Assembly (NCBI GenBank): GCA_029263945.1
Contig: JARIDM010000020.1
Span: 1 to 42,694 of the forward strand
Direction: 5' to 3'
DNA: 42,694 nucleotides
From: Sporosarcina sp.
Lineage (GTDB): Bacteria > Bacillota > Bacilli > Bacillales_A > Planococcaceae
In this document: positions 31,483 to 39,739 of the stretch, one piece after another
Layout: every line of letters begins with the position of its first letter
How positions within the stretch are numbered: the first letter of the stretch is position 1
Position numbers and translations under genes: made by a program
The notes under the pieces: generated by a model
Database searches by the model: none
What the model saw: only the letters and a program-made list of their open reading frames with translations
Told to the model about the DNA's origin: nothing

Positions 31483-32535
31483 TTGCGAAGCCGAATATTA
31501 ATTCTCTTGTTAGTTGTAGTTGTGGTTGTCCTCGGAGCATGTGGAACACAGTCAAAAGAAGATGTCATGAAGAAATTAAGTGGAAAGTGGAATGATTCTA
31601 AAGGGTATGAGCTACAAGCAACGATGGAAATTAAAACAGGTGCAAAACCGAGAGTTTATGATGTGGAAGTTTGGCATACAAAGCCAGATTTTTATCGTGT
31701 GGATGTGACGCAAGAAGGTAGTAAAGATGCTCAAATGATTGTTCGGAATGAGGATGGCGTGTTCGTTGTTGCACCATCACTAGGCAAAACATATAAATTC
31801 CAAAGTGACTGGCCAGAACAGAACAGTCAGGCTTACTTAATAGGTGCATTGTCAGAAGACATTAAGAGTGACAAAGAGGCAACGATGACCGAAGAAGACA
31901 AAACGTATGTATTTACAACGGCCACACGAAACAATCATAAAAAAGTTCTGCCGACTCAAGAAATTCATATCGATAAAAAAACGTTGCTTCCAAAGCATGT
32001 CTCTATTTTAGATGAGCATAAAGAAGAACAAATCCGAATTACATTTACAAAAGTAACTTTAGGTACAGAAAGAAAAGCAGCAGATTATGCAGTGGAAGTT
32101 AATCAGGAAGAAAAAGCGGAAGAAAATTCAAGTGAAGAAGAAAGTGAAGAAACAGAAAAAGAATCAGATGGCGATGAAGCGGAAGAAAAAGATCAAACTG
32201 GATTTACGATTTACTATCCGACAGTTGAGTGGGAAGGCGTTACATTGTTAGAAGAAGAGACTGTGAAAACCGAAAATGGTCCGCGTTCATTTATGACTTT
32301 TGGAGACGGAAAATCTTATACAATCGTTCAGGAAAAGGCAATGCCATCTGAAAGTACAGTACCCGTTTCGATAGAAGGAGATCCTGTAGACCTTGGTTTC
32401 GCGATCGCTGCACTCACCGATAAATCAATCCGATGGGAAAGTGATGGGATTTCATTTTTCATCGCATCAGAAATGTTAACGCAAGATGAGATGATTGAAG
32501 TTGCGCTATCTATGTCGCCAAACGAACTAAAATAA
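31483..32535 (+). CDS. ydcC: YdcC-like outer-surface lipoprotein (LolA-fold family)
   Basis: 350 residues if begun at TTG 31483, 8 nt after AAAGGATG; an ATG at 31474 overlaps that ribosome site. Lipoprotein signal with a long Val-rich core and lipobox LGAC. The N-terminal part matches the LolA/MucB-type fold of B. subtilis YdcC (YDVEVWHTKPDFYRVDV, NEDGVFVVAPSLGKTYKFQSDWP). An unusually long Glu-rich linker (around residues 205-230) splits it from a C-terminal YTIVQEKAMP.. domain. Sits between acpS and alr, as in B. subtilis. Function unknown; in B. subtilis it is sporulation-linked. Confidence 0.85.
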   Translation: MRSRILILLLVVVVVVLGACGTQSKEDVMKKLSGKWNDSKGYELQATMEIKTGAKPRVYDVEVWHTKPDFYRVDVTQEGSKDAQMIVRNEDGVFVVAPSLGKTYKFQSDWPEQNSQAYLIGALSEDIKSDKEATMTEEDKTYVFTTATRNNHKKVLPTQEIHIDKKTLLPKHVSILDEHKEEQIRITFTKVTLGTERKAADYAVEVNQEEKAEENSSEEESEETEKESDGDEAEEKDQTGFTIYYPTVEWEGVTLLEEETVKTENGPRSFMTFGDGKSYTIVQEKAMPSESTVPVSIEGDPVDLGFAIAALTDKSIRWESDGISFFIASEMLTQDEMIEVALSMSPNELK

Positions 32536-32608
32536 ATTATTTAGTTGACGTGGGCTAAGGTCTAAAACGATAATAGAGAGTACTAGACCATAAAACGAGG
32601 GAATGACT

Positions 32609-33730
32609 ATGGAGCGTGCTGTCTGTTATCGGCCAACAAAAGCGAATATTAATGTGAAAGCCATTAAAGAAAACATCCGATCTTTACAGCGTTATTTGAA
32701 AAAAGAAACGGCGATTATTGCGGTTGTGAAGGCAAATGGCTATGGCCATGGTGACGTCGAAACTGCGCAAGCTGCATTTGAAACAGGGGCGATTATGGTA
32801 GCTGTTGCAACGCCTGATGAAGCAATCGCGTTACGGGATAAAGGCGTTAAGGGTGATATTCTTGTGATGGCACCTGTGCCATGCTCATTCGCAGAAGTTG
32901 CAGCAAGACTCAATATTACAGTGACCGTTGCGGATGATCAGTGGTTAAAAGATTTGTTAGAAATTCAAACGCAGTTTACGGCCGCGTTGAAGATTCACGT
33001 GAAAATTGATTGTGGTATGGGCAGAGTGGGCCTGCGTGATAAAAAAACATTACAAGCAATCCTCGACTTAATTGCACAGTCTAACAATATTCTATTAGAC
33101 GGGGTCTTTACACATTTCCCCTGTGCAGATCTCGATTGTCAGAAAACGACCCAGGAACAATATGATCTATTTAACGCATTTGTTAACTTATTACCGACTA
33201 AACCACGACTGGTCCATGCGGCGAATAGTGCAGCAGCCTTATTGTATCCAGAGATGGGATTGGATGCAGTCCGTTTTGGGATTGGGATGTATGGGATTGC
33301 ACCATCAGCGTATGTGGCAAAGAATTTACCTTTTAAACTTATGCGACCACTTCGCCTGGAAAGTGAATTAACCTATGTGAAAAAACTACCAAAAGGCAGC
33401 AGCATTAGCTATGGTGCTACGTATATCACCCCAGAGGACGAATGGATTGGTACGATTCCAATTGGCTACGCAGATGGGTTAAGACGAGATCTTCAAGGGC
33501 AAGAGGTTCTCATTGCTGGGGAACGGGTTCCAATCGTCGGGAAGATTTGCATGGATCAATGTATGGTTAAACTACCAAGGCAACTACCTGTAGGTGAGAA
33601 AGTAGTTTTAATTGGTACGCAAGGAAAAGCGGAAATTAGAGTAGAAGAATGGGCTGCTCGTTTGGAGACAATCCCTTATGAAATCGTCGTCTCCATCTCG
33701 AATCGTGTGCCTAGAATACATGTAAAATAA
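32609..33730 (+). CDS. alr: alanine racemase
   Basis: 373 residues from ATG 32609; CGAGGGA ends 7 nt earlier, and an ATG at 32603 is too close to it. PLP-binding Lys41 in VVKANGYGHG and catalytic Tyr268 in SISYGATY are present, with C-terminal GKICMDQCMV. It interconverts L- and D-alanine in the cytoplasm and supplies ddl for cell-wall synthesis. Directly upstream of mazEF and the sigB operon, as in B. subtilis (alr/dal). Confidence 0.97.
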   Translation: MERAVCYRPTKANINVKAIKENIRSLQRYLKKETAIIAVVKANGYGHGDVETAQAAFETGAIMVAVATPDEAIALRDKGVKGDILVMAPVPCSFAEVAARLNITVTVADDQWLKDLLEIQTQFTAALKIHVKIDCGMGRVGLRDKKTLQAILDLIAQSNNILLDGVFTHFPCADLDCQKTTQEQYDLFNAFVNLLPTKPRLVHAANSAAALLYPEMGLDAVRFGIGMYGIAPSAYVAKNLPFKLMRPLRLESELTYVKKLPKGSSISYGATYITPEDEWIGTIPIGYADGLRRDLQGQEVLIAGERVPIVGKICMDQCMVKLPRQLPVGEKVVLIGTQGKAEIRVEEWAARLETIPYEIVVSISNRVPRIHVK

Positions 33731-33804
33731 CAAAATAATGAAGTGCTTTCGACAAAAAAATCACGCGCCTTGTAGAATCTTGTCAATCTAACTCTAACTA
33801 TGGC

Positions 33805-33833
33805 TTCTCAATGATAGCGAAAAGTGCTATAAT
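33805..33833 (+). promoter_or_regulatory. promoter of mazEF and possibly the sigB operon
   Basis: Extended -10 TGCTATAAT (33825-33833), with -35 TTCTCA (33805-33810) at 17 bp. About 45 nt before mazE. Confidence 0.65.
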
Positions 33834-33879
33834 AGAGATGTTGAAAAAAAGAGTGAGCGGGTTTGTTGGAGGTGCTGGA

Positions 33880-34161
33880 TTGCGTACACATAAAAGCATG
33901 AGAGAAGTTATTGTTAAAATTCCGAAACGAATGTTGAGTGAAAATGAACATACGGTCGTTTACCAAGAACATGAGCGTGATGGCTTTGTATATATTTCGA
34001 CAAAACGATATGAAACAGATTACGAACCCGACACAATTAGAGAAGCGATGATGAAGGGTTACGTTGAAATGTCGCAAATAAACCTAACCATTGCAGCGGA
34101 GTGTTTACATGTAGAGTTTGAAGCTCAACATACGGTGGAACGTCTCGTTAGCGGAGGATGA
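33880..34161 (+). CDS. mazE: MazE/EndoAI antitoxin (ribbon-helix-helix)
   Basis: 93 residues from TTG 33880 behind TTGGAGGTG, exactly the length of B. subtilis EndoAI; longer in-frame starts pass through the promoter. N-terminal DNA-binding ribbon-helix-helix (MREVIVKIPKRMLSENEHTVV is unusual compared with EndoAI). C-terminal toxin-binding part (MMKGYVEMSQINLTIAAEC, TVERLVSGG) is strongly conserved. It neutralises MazF and represses its own operon (family knowledge). Confidence 0.9.
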   Translation: MRTHKSMREVIVKIPKRMLSENEHTVVYQEHERDGFVYISTKRYETDYEPDTIREAMMKGYVEMSQINLTIAAECLHVEFEAQHTVERLVSGG

Positions 34162-34165
34162 AAAT

Positions 34166-34516
34166 TTGGCGATTAAACGTGGAGACGTCTTTTTTGCAGA
34201 TCTGTCACCAGTCGTTGGTTCTGAACAAGGAGGCACAAGACCAGTTCTTGTCATCCAAAACGACATTGGTAACCGGTTTAGCCCAACAGTAATCATTGCG
34301 GCAATTACTGCGCAAATTCAAAAAGCCAAGTTACCGACACATGTAGAGATTGATGCGGAACGTTACAAGTTCGAGCGAGATTCAGTGATCTTGCTCGAAC
34401 AAGTTCGCACAATCGATAAGTCGAGGCTGACAGATAAAATCACACACCTAGATGAAACTTTGATGGAACAGGTTGATGAAGCTTTGGAAGTAAGCTTCGG
34501 CCTCGTCAAGTTCTAA
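34166..34516 (+). CDS. mazF: MazF/EndoA mRNA interferase toxin
   Basis: 116 residues from TTG 34166, 8 nt after GGAGG, the same length as B. subtilis EndoA. Nearly canonical: KRGDVFFADLSPVVGSEQGGTRPVLVIQND (catalytic Arg in GGTRPV) and the Thr in AAITAQ, then QVRTIDKSRL. Known activity: cuts single-stranded RNA, at UACAU in B. subtilis. Its start is 4 nt after the mazE stop, so the pair is coupled. A TACAT sits at 34520, right after the stop. Confidence 0.95.
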   Translation: MAIKRGDVFFADLSPVVGSEQGGTRPVLVIQNDIGNRFSPTVIIAAITAQIQKAKLPTHVEIDAERYKFERDSVILLEQVRTIDKSRLTDKITHLDETLMEQVDEALEVSFGLVKF

Positions 34517-34528
34517 CAATACATATAA

Positions 34529-34562
34529 AAAAACACCTCAGATTCGTTTGAGGTGTTTTTTC
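34529..34562 (+). terminator. terminator after mazF
   Basis: Stem AAAACACCTCA / TGAGGTGTTTT (34530-34540 / 34549-34559), then Ts. It separates mazEF from rsbR. Confidence 0.88.
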
Positions 34563-34603
34563 AATTGTTTGATAAAAAACGTGTGTTTCTGGCAAATGTT
34601 CGC

Positions 34604-34609
34604 TATAAT
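34604..34609 (+). promoter_or_regulatory. probable sigma-A -10 of the rsbRSTUVW-sigB-rsbX operon
   Basis: Perfect TATAAT; the -35 region (GTGTGT around 34581) is poor, so strength is uncertain. The leader to rsbR is about 150 nt and includes a hairpin ACGATAG / CTATCGT (34710-34732) just before the ribosome site. Confidence 0.5.
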
Positions 34610-34763
34610 TAAACCGTGTAAGTTTTAATCTAACAAAATCCATAATTAGGTAAATATGAGTAGATACACTTACAGAGTGTCTATCCAGGTTGTGTAAAAG
34701 AAAAACGTGACGATAGCGTGTTTTTCTATCGTTCATATCCTTAGGAGGTCTACAAGAACGATT

Positions 34764-35594
34764 ATGAATAAGAAAATGGTTGTTGCAATTAATGCGCATA
34801 TGGACGAAATTTTAAAGCGTTGGCAAAGAGGCATGGAAGATGACAAAGGGGAACGATACTTTGAAATTATGCCTGAACACTTAGTTGACAAAACAAGTAG
34901 GGAATTTGCTGAGCTCATGACATCTAATCTATTGGAGAATGACGTTGTGAATCCAGAGAAATTATCAGACTTTACAGGGAAAATTGTTCGGTTTGGTTGG
35001 TCTATTAAATTTGTTAATAAATCAATCGATCAATTCTCTAGTGTGTCGTTTGACGTATTAGAAGAAAATGAAGTTATTACACGAGACAACTTAAGAGCTT
35101 ATATGGACATATTCGTAAGGTGGATTACGCCTTTACGCGAAAGTATTATTGAAGCATATTCTGTTGAATGGGAAAGAACTGTGAGCTTGCAAAAAATCGC
35201 GTTACAAGAGCTATCAGCTTCACTGATACCCGTTTTTGATAAAATCTCAGTCATGCCACTTGTTGGAACGATTGATACAGAACGTGCAAAACTAATTATG
35301 GAGAATTTATTAGAAGGTGTTGTGAAGCAAAGAGCGGAAGTCGTTCTATTAGATATAACAGGGGTACCTGTTGTGGATACGATGGTTGCACATCACATAA
35401 TTCAAGCTGCTGATGCCGTACGTTTAGTAGGTGCAAAATGCATGCTTGTCGGAATTCGCCCAGAAATTGCCCAGACAATTGTGACGTTAGGAATAGAACT
35501 CACTGATTTTACAACGACAAGTACACTAAGACGCGGCATGCAGGAAGCACTTAAGATGACGAATCGTCAAATGGTGGAGGTAGATAGTCAATGA
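34764..35594 (+). CDS. rsbR: RsbRA, stressosome core protein
   Basis: 276 residues from ATG 34764 (B. subtilis RsbRA has 274). N-terminal globin-like sensor domain (about 1-135), then a conserved linker (SLQKIALQELSASLIPVF) and a STAS domain. The two Thr residues phosphorylated by RsbT in RsbRA are present as Thr172 (IDTERAK) and Thr206 (VVDTM). It assembles with RsbS into the stressosome that holds RsbT. The ribosome site AGGAGGT is 14 nt from the ATG, unusually far. Confidence 0.95.
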   Translation: MNKKMVVAINAHMDEILKRWQRGMEDDKGERYFEIMPEHLVDKTSREFAELMTSNLLENDVVNPEKLSDFTGKIVRFGWSIKFVNKSIDQFSSVSFDVLEENEVITRDNLRAYMDIFVRWITPLRESIIEAYSVEWERTVSLQKIALQELSASLIPVFDKISVMPLVGTIDTERAKLIMENLLEGVVKQRAEVVLLDITGVPVVDTMVAHHIIQAADAVRLVGAKCMLVGIRPEIAQTIVTLGIELTDFTTTSTLRRGMQEALKMTNRQMVEVDSQ

Positions 35595-35953
35595 ATATGC
35601 GTATTCCGATTTTAAAATTAGACGAGATATTAATTGTCTCTATTCAGTGGGAGTTAGATGACCAAAAAGCCATTCAATTCCAAGAAGACTTATTAAATAA
35701 AATACATGGTACATCTGCTAGAGGTGTCGTGATTGACCTGACGCCGATCGATTTCATAGACTCTTTTATAGCAAAAGTTTTAGGGGATGTAATTAGTATG
35801 TCCAGACTAATGGGTGCAAAGGTAGTCATTACTGGAATTCAACCAGGGGTTGCCATTACGCTTATTGAGCTTGGGATTCGCTTAGAGAATGTAATGACAG
35901 CGCTCGACCTTGAAAATGGGTTAGCTAGACTTCGCGCAGAATTGGAGGCCTAA
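35591..35953 (+). CDS. rsbS: RsbS, STAS-domain stressosome antagonist
   Basis: 120 residues; the ATG overlaps the rsbR stop (ATGA). A single STAS domain with the phosphorylatable serine Ser58 in PIDFIDSFIAKVLGD (Ser59 in B. subtilis). It scaffolds the stressosome and sequesters RsbT until phosphorylated. Length and motifs are fully typical. Confidence 0.96.
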   Translation: MNMRIPILKLDEILIVSIQWELDDQKAIQFQEDLLNKIHGTSARGVVIDLTPIDFIDSFIAKVLGDVISMSRLMGAKVVITGIQPGVAITLIELGIRLENVMTALDLENGLARLRAELEA

Positions 35954-35955
35954 TT

Positions 35956-36357
35956 ATGAAAGACCGGTCTTATGTAGATATCTTTACAGAGTGGGATATT
36001 GTTGCTGCCCGCCAGCTTGGCCGGAATGAAGCTAAGGAAATCGGCTTTGGAACGGTCGATCAGGCCCGAATTACAACAGCAATCAGTGAATTGGCGCGTA
36101 ATATCTATTTATATGCTGGCACAGGCAGAATTGAAATTAGTAGAATTCATGAAAAATCGTTATTTGGGATTTCCATTGTTGCTTCAGACCAAGGTCCAGG
36201 AATTGCTGACGTTCGACAGGTTATGAATGATGGGTATACAACTTCAGGAGGATTAGGAGCTGGAATGCCTGGAGTAAAGCGTTTGATGGACGAATTTGAT
36301 TTAGTAACAAAGCAAGGAGTAGGAACAACGATTACAACTATAAAATGGCTCCGGTAA
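35956..36357 (+). CDS. rsbT: RsbT, serine/threonine kinase of the stressosome
   Basis: 133 residues, the same as B. subtilis RsbT, 2 nt after rsbS with GGAGG inside it. GHKL-type kinase: N box ISELARNIYLYAG, G1 SDQGPGIAD, G2 GGLGAGMPGVKRLMDEF. It phosphorylates RsbR and RsbS on stress and then leaves to activate RsbU. Complete and intact. Confidence 0.97.
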   Translation: MKDRSYVDIFTEWDIVAARQLGRNEAKEIGFGTVDQARITTAISELARNIYLYAGTGRIEISRIHEKSLFGISIVASDQGPGIADVRQVMNDGYTTSGGLGAGMPGVKRLMDEFDLVTKQGVGTTITTIKWLR

Positions 36358-36371
36358 AGGGGTGAAGCAGA

Positions 36372-37376
36372 GTGCCTCACGAAGTGGAAAAACAATATAA
36401 AGAAATAATAGAGAGATATCTTCATACGCAAGATGAGAGAGATTTATATGCTGGACAGAAGTTTAGTAGACGATTTATCGAAAAGGAAATCTCGCCTGAA
36501 GAAGTGATAGGCATTCATAAGTCAGCATTAAAATCACTTTTCCCAGATGAGCCAAATGAACTTTGGCATTCCTTTGATTTTTTAATAGAGATGATGATTC
36601 ATTATGGACTTGCCTTACAAGAACATCAAACACTTATTAGAAAACAAGAAGAAATGGATTTAGAGATGAAAATTGCTGCACAAGTACAATCTACTTTGCT
36701 GAATACGAAAGTACCTGAAATACCTGGTCTTGACATAGGCTTTTTAACAATTCCTGCGAAACAAATGAGTGGAGATTATATTTACTTTTTAAGCGAGGAA
36801 GAAAAGTCTGCAAGTATTGCAGTTGCCGATGTGATTGGAAAAGGAATACCCGCAGCCCTCTGTATGTCTATGATAAAATTTGGGATGGATAGTTTGCAAA
36901 GTGATCAATCGAATCCTGGCAAGGTACTTGAAGTGATTAATAAAATCGTTGAAGACAGTGTGACCGATTCTATGTTTATTTCCATGTTTTATGGGAAATA
37001 TGATACGAATTCCTCTGTGTTTTCGTATGCGTCAGCAGGTCATGAACCTGCGTTGCTTTATAAGGCATCTAGAAACAATTTTGTTGAACTTGATGCCAAA
37101 GGATTATTACTTGGCGTCCAGCAAACTGTCAGATACGAAGAGCGCTCTATTGACTTAGAAGCGGGAGATTTTATCGTTATGATGACTGATGGCGTAACAG
37201 AAACACGTGCAGCGGAAGGGTTTATAGATGAAGATTTAATTAAAGAAATCTTGTTGAGTGTAAAAGACAAACCAGCTCAAGAAATTGCGGATGCTGTATT
37301 TGAACAACTTACTGAACTGCAAAATTTTCAACTGCTTGATGATTTCACGGTCGTAATTTTAAAAAAGGATTACTAG
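36372..37376 (+). CDS. rsbU: RsbU, PP2C-type phosphatase activating sigma-B
   Basis: 334 residues from GTG 36372 (B. subtilis has 335). N-terminal helical RsbT-binding domain (about 1-85), then a coiled linker (EEMDLEMKIAAQVQSTLL) and a SpoIIE/PP2C domain with metal-site motifs SGDYIYF, IADVIGKG, YASAGHEPAL and MMTDGVTETR. When bound by RsbT it dephosphorylates RsbV-P. Ends just before a sigma-B-like promoter. Confidence 0.96.
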   Translation: MPHEVEKQYKEIIERYLHTQDERDLYAGQKFSRRFIEKEISPEEVIGIHKSALKSLFPDEPNELWHSFDFLIEMMIHYGLALQEHQTLIRKQEEMDLEMKIAAQVQSTLLNTKVPEIPGLDIGFLTIPAKQMSGDYIYFLSEEEKSASIAVADVIGKGIPAALCMSMIKFGMDSLQSDQSNPGKVLEVINKIVEDSVTDSMFISMFYGKYDTNSSVFSYASAGHEPALLYKASRNNFVELDAKGLLLGVQQTVRYEERSIDLEAGDFIVMMTDGVTETRAAEGFIDEDLIKEILLSVKDKPAQEIADAVFEQLTELQNFQLLDDFTVVILKKDY

Positions 37377-37379
37377 AAG

Positions 37380-37405
37380 GTTTAAAGGCTTGCAACAAGT
37401 GGTAT
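37380..37405 (+). promoter_or_regulatory. sigma-B autoregulatory promoter upstream of rsbV
   Basis: GTTTAA (37380-37385), 14-nt spacer, TGGTAT (37400-37405). Eleven of twelve positions match the sigma-B consensus GTTTAA-GGGTAT. B. subtilis has its autoregulatory sigma-B promoter at the same place, before rsbV. Confidence 0.82.
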
Positions 37406-37420
37406 AGACCTACTACATAT

Positions 37421-37545
37421 AGTTCAATCAATTTCATAATAGGGTTTCATTGCGCCGCCACCGCAACATACAGTCGGGTTGAACCGTTCCCGAATAATAT
37501 GTTGTGTCGTCGTCGCAAAATAAGGACATTATGAAATTGACTCAG
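37421..37545 (+). repeat. 125-nt palindromic leader repeat, copy B
   Basis: Starts AGTTCAATCAATTTCATAAT and ends ATTATGAAATTGACTCAG. Outer arms pair over 13 bp (TCAATTTCATAAT / ATTATGAAATTGA). In the same register CAACATA pairs with TATGTTG, and an inner CGGG / CCCG hairpin closes the axis. Same length as copy A with no gap needed. It begins 15 nt after the -10 of the sigma-B promoter and ends 33 nt before rsbV, so it is inside the rsbV leader. Confidence 0.85.
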
Positions 37546-37578
37546 TTAAGTAGAAATTAAAAAATTCGAGGTGTGGAA

Positions 37579-37920
37579 ATGAATTTACAAGTTGAGTTAG
37601 TAGAAAAAAATGAAATGTATTGTTTTAAAGTAATTGGTGAGATAGATGCATTCACAGCACCGATATTAAAAAAACGTCTTGCAGCTGTACAAGATATAGA
37701 AGGACTATACGCAGAAATTGACTTATCAGAAGTGAATTATATCGATAGTACTGGATTGGGTGTTTTCATTGGCTTTTTCAAAGCGATTCAAGCACATGGC
37801 GGGTCAATGAAAATCACGAATGCAAACGCCCGTTTAAAACGTCTTTTTGAAATTACCGGGTTAGACCAGATTATCGATATGGAAGTTAAGGAAGGTGGAA
37901 ATTGCGATGCAACCGTATGA
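37579..37920 (+). CDS. rsbV: RsbV, anti-anti-sigma factor
   Basis: 113 residues from ATG 37579, 5 nt after CGAGGTG; the GTG at 37573 is part of that site. STAS domain with the phosphorylatable Ser57 in YIDSTGLGVF (Ser56 in B. subtilis). Unphosphorylated RsbV binds RsbW and frees sigma-B. Its end overlaps rsbW by 14 nt. Confidence 0.96.
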   Translation: MNLQVELVEKNEMYCFKVIGEIDAFTAPILKKRLAAVQDIEGLYAEIDLSEVNYIDSTGLGVFIGFFKAIQAHGGSMKITNANARLKRLFEITGLDQIIDMEVKEGGNCDATV

Positions 37921-38380
37921 TTATATAGAAATGAAAGTCCCTGCTAAACCACAGTACATTGGCGTTACTAGACTAGCAATTTCAGGCCTCGCAAGCCGTC
38001 TTGGATTTACCTTTGATGAAATTGAAGACTTGAAGATTGCATCGAGTGAAGCAATTACAAATGCAGTCCAACACGCTTACAATGAAGAAGAAAAGCAGGG
38101 TGAAGTTGTCGTAGGTTGTGCACTCTTTGAAAATAGAATTGAAATCATGGTTGCGGATAGTGGTAAAAGTTTCAATTTTGAAGAAACTAAAAAACATATA
38201 GGTCCTTACAATGATGTACAAGAGTTCGAACTTCTCCGTGAAGGTGGGCTTGGACTTTATCTAATGGAAACGCTTATGGATGAAGTAAAAGTTCACCAGC
38301 AGGAGGGCGTGACAGTTTTAATGACTAAATATCTTGGCGGAGAGCGGGTGGAGAAGGATGTCGAAACAGTCTCCTCCTAG
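37907..38380 (+). CDS. rsbW: RsbW, anti-sigma-B factor and kinase
   Basis: 157 residues from ATG 37907 (AAGGTGG about 10 nt before); upstream in-frame starts lie within that site. GHKL kinase with SSEAITNAVQHAYNEEE, VADSGKSFNFEE and EGGLGLYLMETLMDEV. It binds sigma-B to silence it and phosphorylates RsbV. Overlaps both neighbours, so stoichiometric coupled translation is expected. Confidence 0.96.
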   Translation: MQPYDYIEMKVPAKPQYIGVTRLAISGLASRLGFTFDEIEDLKIASSEAITNAVQHAYNEEEKQGEVVVGCALFENRIEIMVADSGKSFNFEETKKHIGPYNDVQEFELLREGGLGLYLMETLMDEVKVHQQEGVTVLMTKYLGGERVEKDVETVSS

Positions 38381-39143
38381 TTCGAACACAAAAGAAGATG
38401 TCCTTTTGTGGATTAAGCAATACCAAGAAACGCAAGATGATGAAGCACAAACGAACTTAGTCCTTAACTATGAACGTTTAGTTCAATCGATTGCTCGTAA
38501 ATATTCAAACGGTAAATCTTATCACGAGGATTTAGTTCAAGTTGGAATGCTTGGACTTCTTGGCGCGATTCGTAGATACGATCCTGAATTTGGTCGTAGT
38601 TTTGAAGCATTTGCAGTACCGACAATCATTGGCGAAATTAAACGGTTTATGCGTGACAAAACGTGGGCAATTCACGTACCTAGACGCATAAAAGAAATGG
38701 GTCCTAAGATTCGGGCAACTGTTGAATCGCTGACGGTAGAACTTCAACGCTCACCGTTAATTTCTGAAATTGCAGAGCGCTTAGAAGTGGATGAAGAAGA
38801 AGTATTAGAAGCAATGGAAATGGGCAGAAGTTATCAAGCGCTGTCTATGGATCACACGCTAAATGCTGATGCTGAAGGCGGCACTGTTACCTTATTCGAT
38901 CTTGTTGGGAGTCAGGATGACGGTTATGAAACAACAGACCAACGTATGCTGGTTGCAGATGCACTTGTTGTTTTATCTGAGCGAGAACGTCAAATTATTC
39001 AATACACATATATTGAACAATTGAGTCAAAAGGAAACAGGGGAATTGCTCGGCATTTCACAAATGCATGTGTCGAGGATACAGCGAAAAGCAATTAAAAA
39101 GTTACAAGAAACAATTTCAGTAAGTACTGGTGGTGCAATTTAG
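38358..39143 (+). CDS. sigB: RNA polymerase sigma factor SigB
   Basis: 261 residues from ATG 38358 behind GTGGAGAAGG (B. subtilis 262). Sigma-70 family group 3: region 2 with EDLVQVGMLGLLGAIRRYDPEFGRSFEAFAVPTIIGEIKRFMRD, region 3, and the region 4 helix-turn-helix SQKETGELLGISQMHVSRIQRKAI. Directs RNA polymerase to GTTTAA / GGGTAT-type promoters of the general stress response; three such sites are seen in this window. Confidence 0.97.
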   Translation: MSKQSPPSSNTKEDVLLWIKQYQETQDDEAQTNLVLNYERLVQSIARKYSNGKSYHEDLVQVGMLGLLGAIRRYDPEFGRSFEAFAVPTIIGEIKRFMRDKTWAIHVPRRIKEMGPKIRATVESLTVELQRSPLISEIAERLEVDEEEVLEAMEMGRSYQALSMDHTLNADAEGGTVTLFDLVGSQDDGYETTDQRMLVADALVVLSERERQIIQYTYIEQLSQKETGELLGISQMHVSRIQRKAIKKLQETISVSTGGAI

Positions 39144-39739
39144 TGGAATCATTTACAAATGACTATTTGGAACTTTATACGTATCAAGAGGCAAAAACAG
39201 GTAATGAACAATCTGGGGATACCTATTATATACATAACACCGATGATTACTGTTTGTTTGCAATCGCGGATGGACTCGGTAACGGACCTGTTGCACGTCA
39301 ATCCTCTGAGATTATTCTCACTGTTTTAAAAGAGCATCATCACGAGTCGTTGGATGAGCTACTGAGCCGTTGTAATGAATATATGGTTCAAAAACGTGGC
39401 GCTGCTGTTGGAATTGTAAAGATTGATTATAAAAAAAGGACAATCCAATATAGCTGCATTGGTAATATACGGTTCTATATACTAAAGGATGATCAGAAAA
39501 TGGTTTATCCACTTCCAGTCATGGGTTATTTATCTGGGAAACCTCAAAAGATGAATACCCAAGAATACGCATATGAAAATGGAGATGTCTTTTTCCTACA
39601 TTCTGACGGGATAGAGTTACGCAGTCCTAAAGTGTTGTTAAAGGACAGTATGTGCACACGTGAAATTTATAATAATGCTGTAAAAGCCATCAACCACAAT
39701 GATGATGCAACTTTTATAACAGGAAGCCTGCTTCATTAA
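39143..39739 (+). CDS. rsbX: RsbX, PP2C phosphatase, feedback regulator of the stressosome
   Basis: 198 residues from GTG 39143, sharing one base with the sigB stop. Small PP2C domain with IADGLGNGPVARQSSE, the GIVKIDYKKRTIQYSCIGNIRFY strand pair and FFLHSDGIELR. RsbX removes phosphate from RsbR/RsbS and resets the stressosome after stress. It closes the complete eight-gene operon rsbRSTUVW-sigB-rsbX. Confidence 0.95.
   Translation: MESFTNDYLELYTYQEAKTGNEQSGDTYYIHNTDDYCLFAIADGLGNGPVARQSSEIILTVLKEHHHESLDELLSRCNEYMVQKRGAAVGIVKIDYKKRTIQYSCIGNIRFYILKDDQKMVYPLPVMGYLSGKPQKMNTQEYAYENGDVFFLHSDGIELRSPKVLLKDSMCTREIYNNAVKAINHNDDATFITGSLLH

Larger units (their letters stand above)
37377..37578. other. 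intergenic region within sigB operon (promoter plus structured repeat)
   Basis: 202 nt separate rsbU from rsbV, in an operon where other joints overlap or are under 20 nt. It holds the sigma-B-like promoter (37380-37405), the 125-nt palindrome copy B and the rsbV ribosome site, and nothing else that I can see. Confidence 0.85.
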
